Numbered from the stretch's first letter, positions 33,187 through 42,231 are shown. The stretch is DNA of 64,000 nucleotides from Sphingobium sp. TCM1 (GCF_001650725.1 NZ_LXVX01000039.1:373131-437130); one strand, 5' to 3'. The notes: generated by a model from the letters alone, not told the origin. Numbers and translations are program-made.

Positions 33187-35652
33187 GTGGATACCGAAAC
33201 CCGACTAGACTGGGCCGACGCCTATCTGGCCGCCGCGCCGACCGGCGACCTGTTCGCGGGCGCATCGCCGGAGATGGCGGCGCATTGGCGCGCCATGCTG
33301 GCGCGGCTTTCGACCCAGGCGAAGGGCGATCCCGCGACGCTGGCCGACCATGTCGCGCGGCAGGCGCTGGACCTGGGCCTCGCCTTTCGCCTGACCGGCG
33401 ACGAGCAGGAACGCGACTGGCCGCTCGGCCCGGTGCCGCTGCTGATCGGCGCCAGGGAATGGGCGCATATCGAAAGCGGCCTGACCCAGCGCGCGCAGCT
33501 GCTGGAACGGGTGATCGCCGACATCTATTCCACCCAGTCGCTGGTGCGCGAGGGCAAGCTGCCGGCCAGCATCGTCACCGGCAGCCCCCATTATTGGCGG
33601 GTGATGACCGGCACGCCGCCGCCGCGCGGCCATCATCTCCATTTCTACGCTGCCGACATCGGGCGCGGTCCCAATGGCGAATGGCGGGTGCTGGCCGACC
33701 GGGTACGCACGCCCGTCGGCGTCGGCTATGCGCTGGAAAACCGGCTGGCGCTCTCGCGCGCCACCGGCGACCTGCTCGGTGCGATGAACACGCGGCGGCT
33801 GGCCCCCTTCTTTTCCGAACTGCGGCGGGGGCTGGCGGCCGACTGCGCGCGGTCCGACCCGCGCATCGGGCTGCTGACGCCGGGACGCTTCAACCAGAGC
33901 TATGCCGAACAGGCGCATCTGGCCCGCTATCTGGGCCTGATGCTGGTCGAGGGCGACGACCTGATCGTGTCGGACGGGCGGCTGTTCGTGCGGACGATCC
34001 AGGGTCTGAAGCGGGTCGATGGCCTGTGGCGCTGGATGGACAGCCGCTTCCTCGATCCGCTGGCGTTCGACAACAAGTCGCGGATCGGCGTGGCCGACCT
34101 GTATGACGCCTGCGCGCGCGGCGGGCTGATGGTCAGCAACTGGCCGGGCGCGGGGGTGATCGAATCGCGCGCCTTCGCCGCTTTCCTGCCGCAGCTGGCG
34201 AAGGCCGTGCTGGGGGCGGAGCTGATCCTGCCCAATATCGCCACCTGGTGGTGCGGCCAGAAGCGCGAGCGCGACCATGTGCGCGCACGGCTCGACACGC
34301 TGGTGGTCGGGTCCGCCTTCGACCAGGATGTCGCCGGACTGCCGGGCAAGCATTTCATTCCCGGCGCGTCGCTGGACGCGGCGCAGCGCGCGGCGCTGCT
34401 GGAGGCGATGGCGCGGCGGCCGATGGACTATGTCGGTCAGGAGCTGGTGAAATTGTCCACCACGCCGGCGGTGATCGACGGGCGGCTGGCGCCCCTGCCC
34501 TTCACGCTGCGCATCTTCGTGGCGCGCGACGGCGCGGGCCAGTGGCGGGTGATGCCCGGCGCCTTCGCGCGGCTGGCGGGCCATGGCGACATTCGCGCCG
34601 CTCTGATGGGCCAGGGCGACATGTCGGCGGACATGTGCGTGATCGACAGCAAGCCGGCCCCGCCCGACAGCCTGCTGGGCGGCGGCACACCCGCGATCCG
34701 GCGGATCGGCGGCATGTTGCCAGCGAAGGCGGCGGACAATCTCTTCTGGCTGGGCCGCTATATCGAGCGGGCGGAAATGACGCTGCGCCTGATCCGCGCC
34801 ATCGCCGGCGGGTCGATCGAGGCGGACCTTGGCCCCTCGCTGGCCAGCCCCACCATGGCCCGGCTGGTGGCGCAGCTGGCGCTGTGGGGCGCGGTGCCGG
34901 GCAGTGCCGGATCGGTCGGCACGGCGGTCGGCCCGCTGTGCGCCACGGCGCTGGGCGACGCGCGGCAACCGGGAAGCGTGCGTGCGCTGATGGGCGTGGT
35001 CGCCAATATCGGCGAGGGACTGCGCGACCGGCTGGCGAGCGATTTCTGGCGGCTGGTGCGCCTGCCCCTCCCCGCCTTCGACGGGGCGGTCACGGAGACG
35101 TTGCTCGATGCATCGTCGCGGATGATCGAGCGGATTTCGGCGCTGGCGGGGCTGGCGGCGGAGAATATGGGGCGCACCGACGGCTGGCGCTTCCACGACA
35201 TGGGCCGGCGGATGGAGCGGGCGATCAATGGCTGTCGCCTGATCGGCCTGTTCGGCAACGACCAGGCGTCGGACGACGACCTGACCGTGCTGCTCGACCT
35301 GATGGACAGCCAGATCAGCTATCGCACCCGCTATCTGACCGGGCCGGCGCTGGCCCCGGTGCGCGACCTGCTGGCGCTTGAGCCGGTCAACCCCCGCGCC
35401 ATCGCCTGGCAGGCGCTGCGGCTGGCCGAGCATGTCGCCGCCCTGCCGACGCTGCGCGCCGACGGGATGCCGGAAGAGCCGCGACGGCTGGCCGATGCGC
35501 TGGTGGCGCGGCTGGCGCCGCTGACCGGCGACATGCTGACGCAAGCCGACATCGCCGACGCCGAAAGCCGGCTGCTGGGCCTGTCCGATGCGATCGGCCA
35601 GCGCTATTTCCTTCAGGTTCGCAAGACCGAGAGCGCGGACATTCTCGCATGA
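33187..35652 (+). CDS. Circularly permuted ATP-grasp / alpha-E fusion protein
   Basis: An 821-residue fusion. The first 480 residues are a circularly permuted ATP-grasp ligase (DUF404/DUF407, COG2308 type), with LTPGRFNQSYAEQAHLARYL, LVEGDDLIVSDGRLFVRT and PNIATWWCGQ. From about residue 508 the alpha-E domain (DUF403, COG2307) begins with LPAKAADNLFWLGRYIERAE. In many bacteria these are two separate genes. ATP-grasp enzymes of this class are predicted to link amino acids or peptides; no product is known. The start is GTG, 10 bp after the upstream gene. Confidence 0.9.
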   Translation: MDTETRLDWADAYLAAAPTGDLFAGASPEMAAHWRAMLARLSTQAKGDPATLADHVARQALDLGLAFRLTGDEQERDWPLGPVPLLIGAREWAHIESGLTQRAQLLERVIADIYSTQSLVREGKLPASIVTGSPHYWRVMTGTPPPRGHHLHFYAADIGRGPNGEWRVLADRVRTPVGVGYALENRLALSRATGDLLGAMNTRRLAPFFSELRRGLAADCARSDPRIGLLTPGRFNQSYAEQAHLARYLGLMLVEGDDLIVSDGRLFVRTIQGLKRVDGLWRWMDSRFLDPLAFDNKSRIGVADLYDACARGGLMVSNWPGAGVIESRAFAAFLPQLAKAVLGAELILPNIATWWCGQKRERDHVRARLDTLVVGSAFDQDVAGLPGKHFIPGASLDAAQRAALLEAMARRPMDYVGQELVKLSTTPAVIDGRLAPLPFTLRIFVARDGAGQWRVMPGAFARLAGHGDIRAALMGQGDMSADMCVIDSKPAPPDSLLGGGTPAIRRIGGMLPAKAADNLFWLGRYIERAEMTLRLIRAIAGGSIEADLGPSLASPTMARLVAQLALWGAVPGSAGSVGTAVGPLCATALGDARQPGSVRALMGVVANIGEGLRDRLASDFWRLVRLPLPAFDGAVTETLLDASSRMIERISALAGLAAENMGRTDGWRFHDMGRRMERAINGCRLIGLFGNDQASDDDLTVLLDLMDSQISYRTRYLTGPALAPVRDLLALEPVNPRAIAWQALRLAEHVAALPTLRADGMPEEPRRLADALVARLAPLTGDMLTQADIADAESRLLGLSDAIGQRYFLQVRKTESADILA

Positions 35653-36539
35653 TCTACCATGTCCGGCACCGGACCATTATCCATTATGCCGCCCCGGTGC
35701 GGCTGGCCCGTTTCAACCTGCGGCTGAAGCCCGCGCCCTGGCCGGGGCAATGGACGTCGGACTATGCGCTGGAGGTCGATCCCGCGCCGACCATGGTCGA
35801 ATCGCGGCCCGGCGGCTGGCCCGTGCATGTCGCGCGACTGGTGATCGAAAGCCCGATCCGCCAGCTGGCGATCGAAAGCCGCTTCCGCGCCGGGGTGCAG
35901 GGCGGCGCGATCGAGCCGCAGGCGGATGATCCGACGATCGGCGCGGTGGCGCAGGCGGCGCTGGCGGACCGCGACATGGGGCCGGCCGCGCCGGCCCATT
36001 ATCTCTACGCTTCGGCGCGCACCCCGCTGCTGGCGCAGGTCGGGGCATGGTCCGGCGCGGAGCTGGCGCCCGACCGGCCGGTAATCGCCGCCGGGCTGGA
36101 CCTGGCGCGGCGCATCCGGGCGGAGTTCGCCTATCAGCCCGGCGTCACCGACGCGGGCACCCCGGTCGCCGACGCCTTCGCCGCGCGCCATGGCGTGTGC
36201 CAGGATTTCGCCCATATGATGGTGGTCGCGCTCCGGCTGGCGGGGCTGCCCGCCGCCTATGTCAGCGGCTATCTGCGCACCCTGCCGCCGCCGGGGATGC
36301 CCAGGCTGGTGGGGGCGGACGCCATGCATGCCTGGGTGATGCTGTGGTGCGGGCCGACGCGCGGGTGGATCGGCTTCGATCCGACCAATGGCTGCATCAC
36401 CGGCGACGGGCATCTGTTCGTGGCGATGGGGCGCGATTATGCCGATGTAGCGCCCATGGATGGCCTGTTCGTCGGGGGGGCGGGGCAGAGCCTGTCGGTG
36501 ATGGTCGATGTCGCGCCGGAAGAGGAGAATGTCGCCTGA
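35649..36539 (+). CDS. Transglutaminase-like protein (COG1305 type)
   Basis: A 296-residue protein with an N-terminal beta domain (bacterial transglutaminase N-region, YHVRHRTIIHYAAPVRLARF) and a catalytic core containing Cys184 in HGVCQDFAHMM, His227 in DAMHAWVML and Asp244 in GFDPTNGC. It overlaps the ATP-grasp gene by four bases. Such proteins act as peptidases or amide-transferases. With the ligase and DUF2126 proteins it completes an amide-chemistry operon. No Anbu-type peptidase gene follows, though this set often has one. Confidence 0.9.
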   Translation: MIYHVRHRTIIHYAAPVRLARFNLRLKPAPWPGQWTSDYALEVDPAPTMVESRPGGWPVHVARLVIESPIRQLAIESRFRAGVQGGAIEPQADDPTIGAVAQAALADRDMGPAAPAHYLYASARTPLLAQVGAWSGAELAPDRPVIAAGLDLARRIRAEFAYQPGVTDAGTPVADAFAARHGVCQDFAHMMVVALRLAGLPAAYVSGYLRTLPPPGMPRLVGADAMHAWVMLWCGPTRGWIGFDPTNGCITGDGHLFVAMGRDYADVAPMDGLFVGGAGQSLSVMVDVAPEEENVA

Positions 36540-36547
36540 TCGCCGCG

Positions 36548-36635
36548 GTCATCCCAGCACAGGCCGGGATCCATCTCCCCAACGCCGCGCTGGACGCAAG
36601 GTCAGGAGATGGGTTCCCGCCTGCGCGGGAATGAC
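36548..36635. repeat. 88-bp imperfect palindromic repeat
   Basis: Left arm GTCATCCCAGCACAGGCCGG with GATCCATCTCC mirrors the right arm, whose reverse complement reads GTCATTCCCGCGCAGGCGGG then AACCCATCTCC. This class of dispersed element (its shadow translation contains PAQAGIH) is common between genes in Proteobacteria. It lies 8 bp after the transglutaminase gene. Confidence 0.7.
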
Positions 36636-36729
36636 AAAATAGGGTGGATAGCGGAAAGTCGGGTTCTGAGGTGCCAACCCGCTATTGCCGACATTGCATA
36701 TCGAGGGCATTTTTCGGATAGCTCGAACT

Positions 36730-37218
36730 ATGAAGCTTCCTAAGAATGTCCGCCGCCGCGAAGGCGATCTCCTTACAATCGATCTGGACGATGGCCGACG
36801 TTCCTATGCTCAGGTCGCGGCTGAACCACTCATCATATTCTTCGAAGGTTGTTTTGCGAACAATCTGACACCCGAGGAGATTGGCGGTCTACCGACCCTG
36901 TTCCGCCTGTGGGTAGCAAACCATGCGATTACGCGGGGGCGTTGGTCGGTAGTCGGGCGAGCAGCACTTGCGCCGGAGAACCAAGAGGAACCCTTCTTCT
37001 ATAAGCAGGATGCGATCACGGGCCGTTTGGCGCTCTATCATTCCTCCTTCGCAAATACGAACTGGGAACGAGCCGCGAGCCTTGCGGAATGTGAAGCCCT
37101 AGAATGCGCCGCTGTGTGGGAGCCGGAACACATCGAAGATCGGCTGCGGAACCATTACGACGGAAGGACAAGCAAGTGGACCGAAAGTCTTCAGATTAAC
37201 GTTGCGGCGATACCTTAA
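36730..37218 (+). CDS. Imm26-like orphan immunity protein
   Basis: A 162-residue protein with N-terminal KNVRRREGDLLTIDLDDGRR and SYAQVAAEPLIIFFEG, the beta-strand pattern of Imm26-family immunity proteins from polymorphic toxin loci. No toxin gene is adjacent. Codon use differs from the surroundings: AT-ending codons such as CTT, CGA and AAT are much more frequent, a sign of transfer. The start at 36730 fits the conserved N-terminus, but no strong ribosome-binding site is visible. The family call is from pattern, not a search. Confidence 0.6.
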   Translation: MKLPKNVRRREGDLLTIDLDDGRRSYAQVAAEPLIIFFEGCFANNLTPEEIGGLPTLFRLWVANHAITRGRWSVVGRAALAPENQEEPFFYKQDAITGRLALYHSSFANTNWERAASLAECEALECAAVWEPEHIEDRLRNHYDGRTSKWTESLQINVAAIP

Positions 37219-37279
37219 AAGCGTCCGCTTTGCGGACCGGGGTTCAGCGAGGCGAAAGGCAACAAATGGTCGCTTCCAG

Positions 37280-38650
37280 TCAGTCCACCCGCTCGAACAG
37301 CAGCGGCATCCCGGTCCTTGGGCGGATGGTGAGGCGGCTGATGGGTTCGGGCTTGAAGCCCGTGGGAACGGTGAGGCGGTAGCGGCGGACGACCGAGGCG
37401 ATGACGGTCATCACCTCCTGCTGCGCGAAGCCCGCGCCGACGCAGACGCGAGGGCCGCGGCCGAAGGGGAACCAGGCCTGCTTCGCCATGTCGGCATTGG
37501 CGGGATCGTCGAACCGGTCGGGATCGAAGCTGTGGGGACAGGCCCAGTTGTCCTTGTTGCGCTGGGTCAGCCAGGGGGCGACCACCAGCATCGCGCCGGT
37601 CTCCAGCTGCTTGTCGCGCATCGGCATGGGGCAGGTGACTTCGCGCGGGAAGAAGGAGACGGGCGGATAAAGGCGCAGCGTTTCCTTGAAGATGTTGCGG
37701 ACCTGGCCCATGTCCTTGAGCATCGCGCCGGTCAGCGGGGCGTCACCCGCCACCCCCGCCACCTCGGCGCGGACGCGGTCCTGGATATGGGCGCATTCGG
37801 CCAGCATGTAGAGCGCCCAGGTCATGGTACTGGCCGATGTCTCATGGCCGGCAAGGAAGATGGTCGACACCTGCTCCATCACCTGTTCGCAAGTGAAATG
37901 GACGCCGGTTTCGGGATGCTTTACCTCGATCAGTGACTGGAGGATGTCGCGCTGCTGCGTCTCTCCGCGCGCGTGGAAGGCTTCGTAGCGGGCCTCGACG
38001 ATCGGGCGGAACACGTCATGGATGGCGCGGGCGGGCTTTTTCGACCGTCGCTCGAACCAGCCCGCGGGGATGCCGTAGAGACGCAGCATCGAGGCGCTGT
38101 GGGCGAGCCGCTGGAACTGGCCGAAGGCGGTGTGGATGATGTTGGAACGATCGGCATCCAGCGTCTGCGAAAAGAGCGTGCGGAAGATGATGTCGGCGGC
38201 GACATGGGTCATCATCGGGTCGATGTCGACCGGCGCGTTGCGGTCCGCCGCGTCGATCCGGGCGAGCAGATCGTCGGCCGCCGCGACCATCAGCGGCATC
38301 GACCGGCCGAGCGCGGTATGGGCGAAGGCCGGGTTCACCATCGCGCGCTGGCTTTCCCAATCCGCGCCATTGGCGGAAAAGACCGAATTGCCGATCAGCG
38401 GGTCGAGATTGCGGACCAGTTCGCTATGCTTGGGGAAAGCGGTGCCGCCGCGCAGTATCTGGTCCACGAGGGTCAGTTCGTTGGCGATATACATGGTCCG
38501 GCTGGGCAGGCGGATCTCCCCCATCTTCATCGTATAGCTCTTGTCGAAGAGCACATGAATCCAGCTGTGCCAGCCGCGCAGGAAGCGCTTGACGAGGCCG
38601 CGCTTGCTGCGCGGCGGCCGGGGATAGGGCGGCGTGAAGAGATTGGTCAC
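37280..38650 (-). CDS. Cytochrome P450
   Basis: A 456-residue P450. The I-helix oxygen motif is AGHETSAST, the K-helix ExxR is ETLRLYPP and the haem-thiolate loop is FPFGRGPRVCVGAGF. The N-terminus lacks a membrane anchor, so it is a soluble bacterial type needing ferredoxin partners, none of which is nearby. The sequence is closest in feel to self-contained CYP102-like or fatty-acid/alkane P450s, but the substrate is open. The start is GTG, overlapping the upstream hydrolase stop by four bases (GTGA), so the pair is coupled. Confidence 0.9.
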   Translation of the reverse strand: MTNLFTPPYPRPPRSKRGLVKRFLRGWHSWIHVLFDKSYTMKMGEIRLPSRTMYIANELTLVDQILRGGTAFPKHSELVRNLDPLIGNSVFSANGADWESQRAMVNPAFAHTALGRSMPLMVAAADDLLARIDAADRNAPVDIDPMMTHVAADIIFRTLFSQTLDADRSNIIHTAFGQFQRLAHSASMLRLYGIPAGWFERRSKKPARAIHDVFRPIVEARYEAFHARGETQQRDILQSLIEVKHPETGVHFTCEQVMEQVSTIFLAGHETSASTMTWALYMLAECAHIQDRVRAEVAGVAGDAPLTGAMLKDMGQVRNIFKETLRLYPPVSFFPREVTCPMPMRDKQLETGAMLVVAPWLTQRNKDNWACPHSFDPDRFDDPANADMAKQAWFPFGRGPRVCVGAGFAQQEVMTVIASVVRRYRLTVPTGFKPEPISRLTIRPRTGMPLLFERVD

Positions 38651-39786
38651 GGGATCATCCTGAAGGCGGCGACGGCGTCGTCGACGGTGCGGCGGCCTGC
38701 GGTCAGGCTGATGAAGTCGAGCGGGGAGAGGCGGTCGCCCACGCGCAGATAGTCGAAATGCGCCTCATATTTGTTGGACCAGCCGCCATGATAATTTTCC
38801 GGCCTGTAGAAGAGATGGAAGCGCGGCGATAGCATGTCGACGCGGGCGGCATGGCGATCCGCGACAAGCCGGAACGGATTGACGTTGTAATAGGCGGCGC
38901 CGTCGGGCGGCGAGCTGATGTCGACATAGCGGAAATGCCGGTCCGCGAGCGCGCGCAGATCGTCATGATACCAGGCGGCGTCGCGACGCAGGCCGATGAC
39001 CGGCACCACCTGCCCCAGGCCGAGCAGCACGACATGGTCGGGCAGGCTCCCGCCGCGCAGCGCGAGCAGGCGGCGCAGCAGGCGCATTCCCAGGATCGTG
39101 CCGGCGCTGTGGGTGACGATCTGCACCTCGTCCCAGTCGCCGTCCAGTTGCTCCGCGATGCGGGCGGCGAAGCGGTCTAGCCTGTCGTCCAGCGCCTCGC
39201 CCGGCCCCTCCGCCGCCAGCGCGCCATGATAGGTCATGAACCGCAGCAGCCAGGGCACGACCAGCTTGGCGAGGATGCGACCCGACAGCAGCGCGCTGAC
39301 GACGATGCCGGCCAGCGCGCCGACCCAGAAGGGCAGCAGCAACGAGAGGAGGAGCGCCGGAACCAGCGCCAGCAGCAGCGGGATCAGCACCGCCAGGATC
39401 GGCGGATAGAGGATGGTGATGACCGGTCCCTTGCGCAGGCGGCGCATCCGGCGGAAATCCATGTGGCGGGCGTGCCCCGCATAGGCGCGCGCGGCGCGCC
39501 AGGCGAGGCTCAGCGGATTGCGGATCCAGACCTTGCCGATCAGATCCTCCCAGCGGAGATATTCATAGTCGGTCTCCACCCCGGCGGCCGGGCTTTCGAC
39601 CCGCCAGAGGGCGGAGACGGCCGCGCCCGCCGGTCCGGCCTGCCGGCCGCTGACCATGATCGCATCCCCGGTCAGCGCGGCATGGCGCGCCGCCTGCTCG
39701 CGATAGAGCTGGTGGTAGAAGCGCACGCCGCGTGGGTCGAAACCGCCGAGATAGAAGACTTTACGCTTGAACTTTTCCAACAGCAT
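38647..39786 (-). CDS. Membrane protein with alpha/beta-hydrolase-like domain
   Basis: A 379-residue protein with a soluble N-terminal part, two adjacent hydrophobic helices near residues 128-180 (ITILYPPILAVLIPLLLALV and following) and a C-terminal region carrying VQIVTHSAGTILGMRLLRRL. The Ser in THSAG sits where the GxSxG nucleophile elbow of lipases would be (here the first Gly is replaced). A final part near HFDYLRVGD may hold the His. Coupled to the P450 gene. I infer a lipid-related hydrolase, low certainty. Confidence 0.6.
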   Translation of the reverse strand: MLLEKFKRKVFYLGGFDPRGVRFYHQLYREQAARHAALTGDAIMVSGRQAGPAGAAVSALWRVESPAAGVETDYEYLRWEDLIGKVWIRNPLSLAWRAARAYAGHARHMDFRRMRRLRKGPVITILYPPILAVLIPLLLALVPALLLSLLLPFWVGALAGIVVSALLSGRILAKLVVPWLLRFMTYHGALAAEGPGEALDDRLDRFAARIAEQLDGDWDEVQIVTHSAGTILGMRLLRRLLALRGGSLPDHVVLLGLGQVVPVIGLRRDAAWYHDDLRALADRHFRYVDISSPPDGAAYYNVNPFRLVADRHAARVDMLSPRFHLFYRPENYHGGWSNKYEAHFDYLRVGDRLSPLDFISLTAGRRTVDDAVAAFRMIP

Positions 39787-39802
39787 CGCCCTAATCGCGC
39801 GC

Positions 39803-40096
39803 ATGACCACGCCCGAACGCGATTACTGCTATTTCATCGACCACCGCAAATACAACCGCAATGTCGGTTGCCGGAAGCATGACAATATGTACGGCATCAA
39901 TGGCGGCGGCAGCGAGCGCGACCGATGGCGCGCGGACATGGCCTTTTATCGCCACATGAAGGCCAATGGCGATCCGATGGCCCTGCCCTCGCTGCTCGCC
40001 TGCCTGGCGTTCGGCTGGTTCTGCTGGAATTATCACCCCGGCAAGGGGCTGTGGCGCGGACAATTGTTGCGCCGCTTCGCCAAAGCGCCCAAGTGA
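39803..40096 (+). CDS. 97-residue protein with phospholipase-A2-like Cys-His-Asp signature
   Basis: A small protein starting MTTPERDYCYFID. Its core VGCRKHDNMYGINGGG has the CxxHDxxY arrangement of the secreted/prokaryotic phospholipase A2 active site. The following DRWRADMAFYRHM supplies an Asp at the usual place of the second helix. The C-terminal half contains one hydrophobic segment (PSLLACLAFGWFCWNY). There is no signal peptide. Divergent from the hydrolase gene and just ahead of kdsA. The family is inferred from motif spacing only. Confidence 0.6.
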   Translation: MTTPERDYCYFIDHRKYNRNVGCRKHDNMYGINGGGSERDRWRADMAFYRHMKANGDPMALPSLLACLAFGWFCWNYHPGKGLWRGQLLRRFAKAPK

Positions 40097-40101
40097 GCGG
40101 C

Positions 40102-40938
40102 ATGAGCGATCCCGTCCCGCAAAAATATGTGACCGTCGGCCCGATCCGCATCGGCAACGACCTGCCCTTCGTCCTGATTTCCGGCCCCTGCCAGATCGAG
40201 AGCCGCGACCATGCGCTGTTCATGGCCGACGCGCTGGCGACGGCGGCAGGCAAGGCGGGCGTGCCCTTCATCTTCAAGAGCAGCTTCGACAAGGCGAACC
40301 GCACGTCGGTGTCGGGCCGGCGCGGCGTGGGGATCGACGCGGGGCTGGCGATCCTTGCCGACGTGAAGGCGGCGCTGGGCTGTCCGGTGCTGACCGACAT
40401 TCACGGGCCGGAGCAGGTGGAGGCGGCGGCTCAGGCGGTGGACATTCTCCAGATCCCCGCCTTCCTCTGCCGCCAGACCGACCTGCTGATCGCGGCCGGA
40501 CGGACCGGCGCGGTCATCAACGTCAAGAAGGGGCAGTTCCTGGCCCCCTGGGACATGGCGGCGGTGGCGCAGAAGGTCGCCTCCACCGGCAATGAGCGCA
40601 TCCTGTTGACCGAGCGGGGCGCGAGTTTCGGCTACAATACATTGGTCAGCGACATGCGGGCGCTGCCGACCATGGCGCAGACCGGCTACCCCGTCGTCTT
40701 CGACGCCACCCATTCGGTGCAGCAGCCCGGCGGCCTCGGCTCGGCTTCGGGCGGGCAGCGCGAGTTCGCGCCGCTGCTGGCGCGCAGCGCGGTGGCGGCG
40801 GGGGTCGCGGCGATCTTCGCCGAGGCGCATGACGACCCGGACAATGCGCCGTCGGACGGGCCGGTGATGCTGCCGCTGGCGTGGGTCGGGCCGATGCTGG
40901 CGACGCTGAAGGCGATCGACGGGGTGGTGAAGGGGTAA
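40102..40938 (+). CDS. kdsA: 2-dehydro-3-deoxyphosphooctonate aldolase (KDO8P synthase)
   Basis: A 278-residue enzyme that condenses PEP with arabinose-5-phosphate for the KDO of lipopolysaccharide or related glycolipids. The blocks SGPCQIESRDHAL, FKSSFDKANRTS, CPVLTDIHGPEQ, LQIPAFLCRQTDLL and DATHSVQQPGG are intact. Length is normal. It follows the small PLA2-like gene with a 5-bp gap, so they may be co-transcribed. Its 3' end converges with proA over 27 bp. Confidence 0.97.
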   Translation: MSDPVPQKYVTVGPIRIGNDLPFVLISGPCQIESRDHALFMADALATAAGKAGVPFIFKSSFDKANRTSVSGRRGVGIDAGLAILADVKAALGCPVLTDIHGPEQVEAAAQAVDILQIPAFLCRQTDLLIAAGRTGAVINVKKGQFLAPWDMAAVAQKVASTGNERILLTERGASFGYNTLVSDMRALPTMAQTGYPVVFDATHSVQQPGGLGSASGGQREFAPLLARSAVAAGVAAIFAEAHDDPDNAPSDGPVMLPLAWVGPMLATLKAIDGVVKG

Positions 40939-40965
40939 GCCCCCTCACCGCAATCTCCGAGCGCT

Positions 40966-42231
40966 TTACGGCCGCGTCTGCCCCGTGCCGCGGACGATCC
41001 ACTTGTAGGTGGTGAGCCCTTCGAGCGCTACCGGGCCGCGCGCGTGGAGGCGGCCGGTGGAGATGCCGATTTCCGCGCCCAGCCCGAACTCGCCGCCGTC
41101 GGCGAACTGGGTGGAGGCGTTCCACATCACGATCGCGCTGTCGACGGCGCCCAGGAAATGGTCCGCGACCGCCGGATCCTCGGTGATGATCGCGTCGGTA
41201 TGATGGCTGGCATGGGCGGCGATATGGGCGATCGCCTCCTCCACGCCATCCACGATACGGATCGACACGATGGCGTCGAGATATTCCGTGTCCCAATCCT
41301 CGTCGGAAGCCGGCTTCACGCGAGCGTCCATCGCCTGCACGGCTTCGTCGCCGCGCACTTCGCACCTGGCGTCGAGCAGAGCCTGCACCAGCGCGGGGGC
41401 CGAACCATAAGCGCGGTCGATCAGGACCGTCTCGGTCGATCCGCAGATGCCGGTGCGACGCATCTTGGCATTGACCACCAGCTTTTCCGCCATGGCGGGG
41501 TCGGCCGCGCCATCGACATAGCTGTGGTTGATGCCGTCGAGATGGGCCAGCACGGGCACGCGCGCCTCTTCCTGCACGCGCGCGACCAGGCTCTTGCCGC
41601 CGCGCGGCACGATCAGGTCGACGAACTCCGACGCCTTGAGCAGCGCGCCCACCGCCGCGCGATCGGTCGTCGGGACCAACTGGACGACGTCGGCGGGCAG
41701 GCCGGCGGCGACGATGCCCTCGATCATGGCGGCGTGGATGGCACGGTTGCTTTCCTTCGCCTCGCTGCCGCCGCGCAGGATGACGGCATTGCCCGCGCGC
41801 AGGCAGAGGGCAGCGGCGTCGGCGGTCACATTGGGACGGCTTTCATAGATGATGCCGATCACGCCGAGCGGCACCCGCACGCGCGACAGCTCCAGCCCGT
41901 TGGGGCGGACCTGCGTGTCGATCACGCTGCCGAGCGGATTGGCGAGGCTGGCGACCTGCTCCACGCCGGCCGCAGCCCCGGCGATCCGGTCCTCGTCCAG
42001 CTTCAACCGGTCGAGCATGGCGGGCGACAGGCCATTGGCCGCGGCATTTTCCATGTCGCGGGCATTGGCGGCGATGATTGCCGGAGCCTGATCCCGAAGC
42101 GCCTGCGCGGCGAGGCGGAGCGCATCGGCCTTTTGCGCGTCGCTGGCCCGCGCGATCATGGCGGCGGCGCCGCGCGCACGCGCGCCGAGCATCGCGATCA
42201 GCATCTCGGGAGTCTGGGTCAGGTCGTTCAT
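40966..42231 (-). CDS. proA: Gamma-glutamyl phosphate reductase
   Basis: A 421-residue aldehyde-dehydrogenase-fold enzyme for proline synthesis. The motif MRRTGICGSTETVLID holds the catalytic Cys, and LGVIGIIYESRPNVT and NAVILRGGSEA are classic ProA blocks. The ATG at 42231 begins MNDLTQTPE, a normal ProA N-terminus; the longer open frame upstream is low-complexity. In many Alphaproteobacteria proA is next to proB and nadD; here both neighbours are elsewhere. Confidence 0.96.
   Translation of the reverse strand: MNDLTQTPEMLIAMLGARARGAAAMIARASDAQKADALRLAAQALRDQAPAIIAANARDMENAAANGLSPAMLDRLKLDEDRIAGAAAGVEQVASLANPLGSVIDTQVRPNGLELSRVRVPLGVIGIIYESRPNVTADAAALCLRAGNAVILRGGSEAKESNRAIHAAMIEGIVAAGLPADVVQLVPTTDRAAVGALLKASEFVDLIVPRGGKSLVARVQEEARVPVLAHLDGINHSYVDGAADPAMAEKLVVNAKMRRTGICGSTETVLIDRAYGSAPALVQALLDARCEVRGDEAVQAMDARVKPASDEDWDTEYLDAIVSIRIVDGVEEAIAHIAAHASHHTDAIITEDPAVADHFLGAVDSAIVMWNASTQFADGGEFGLGAEIGISTGRLHARGPVALEGLTTYKWIVRGTGQTRP

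Noticed and set aside
36548..36635. Short peptide with PAQAGIH from the spacer after the transglutaminase gene
   Set aside because: It is the shadow translation of a palindromic dispersed repeat, not a gene.
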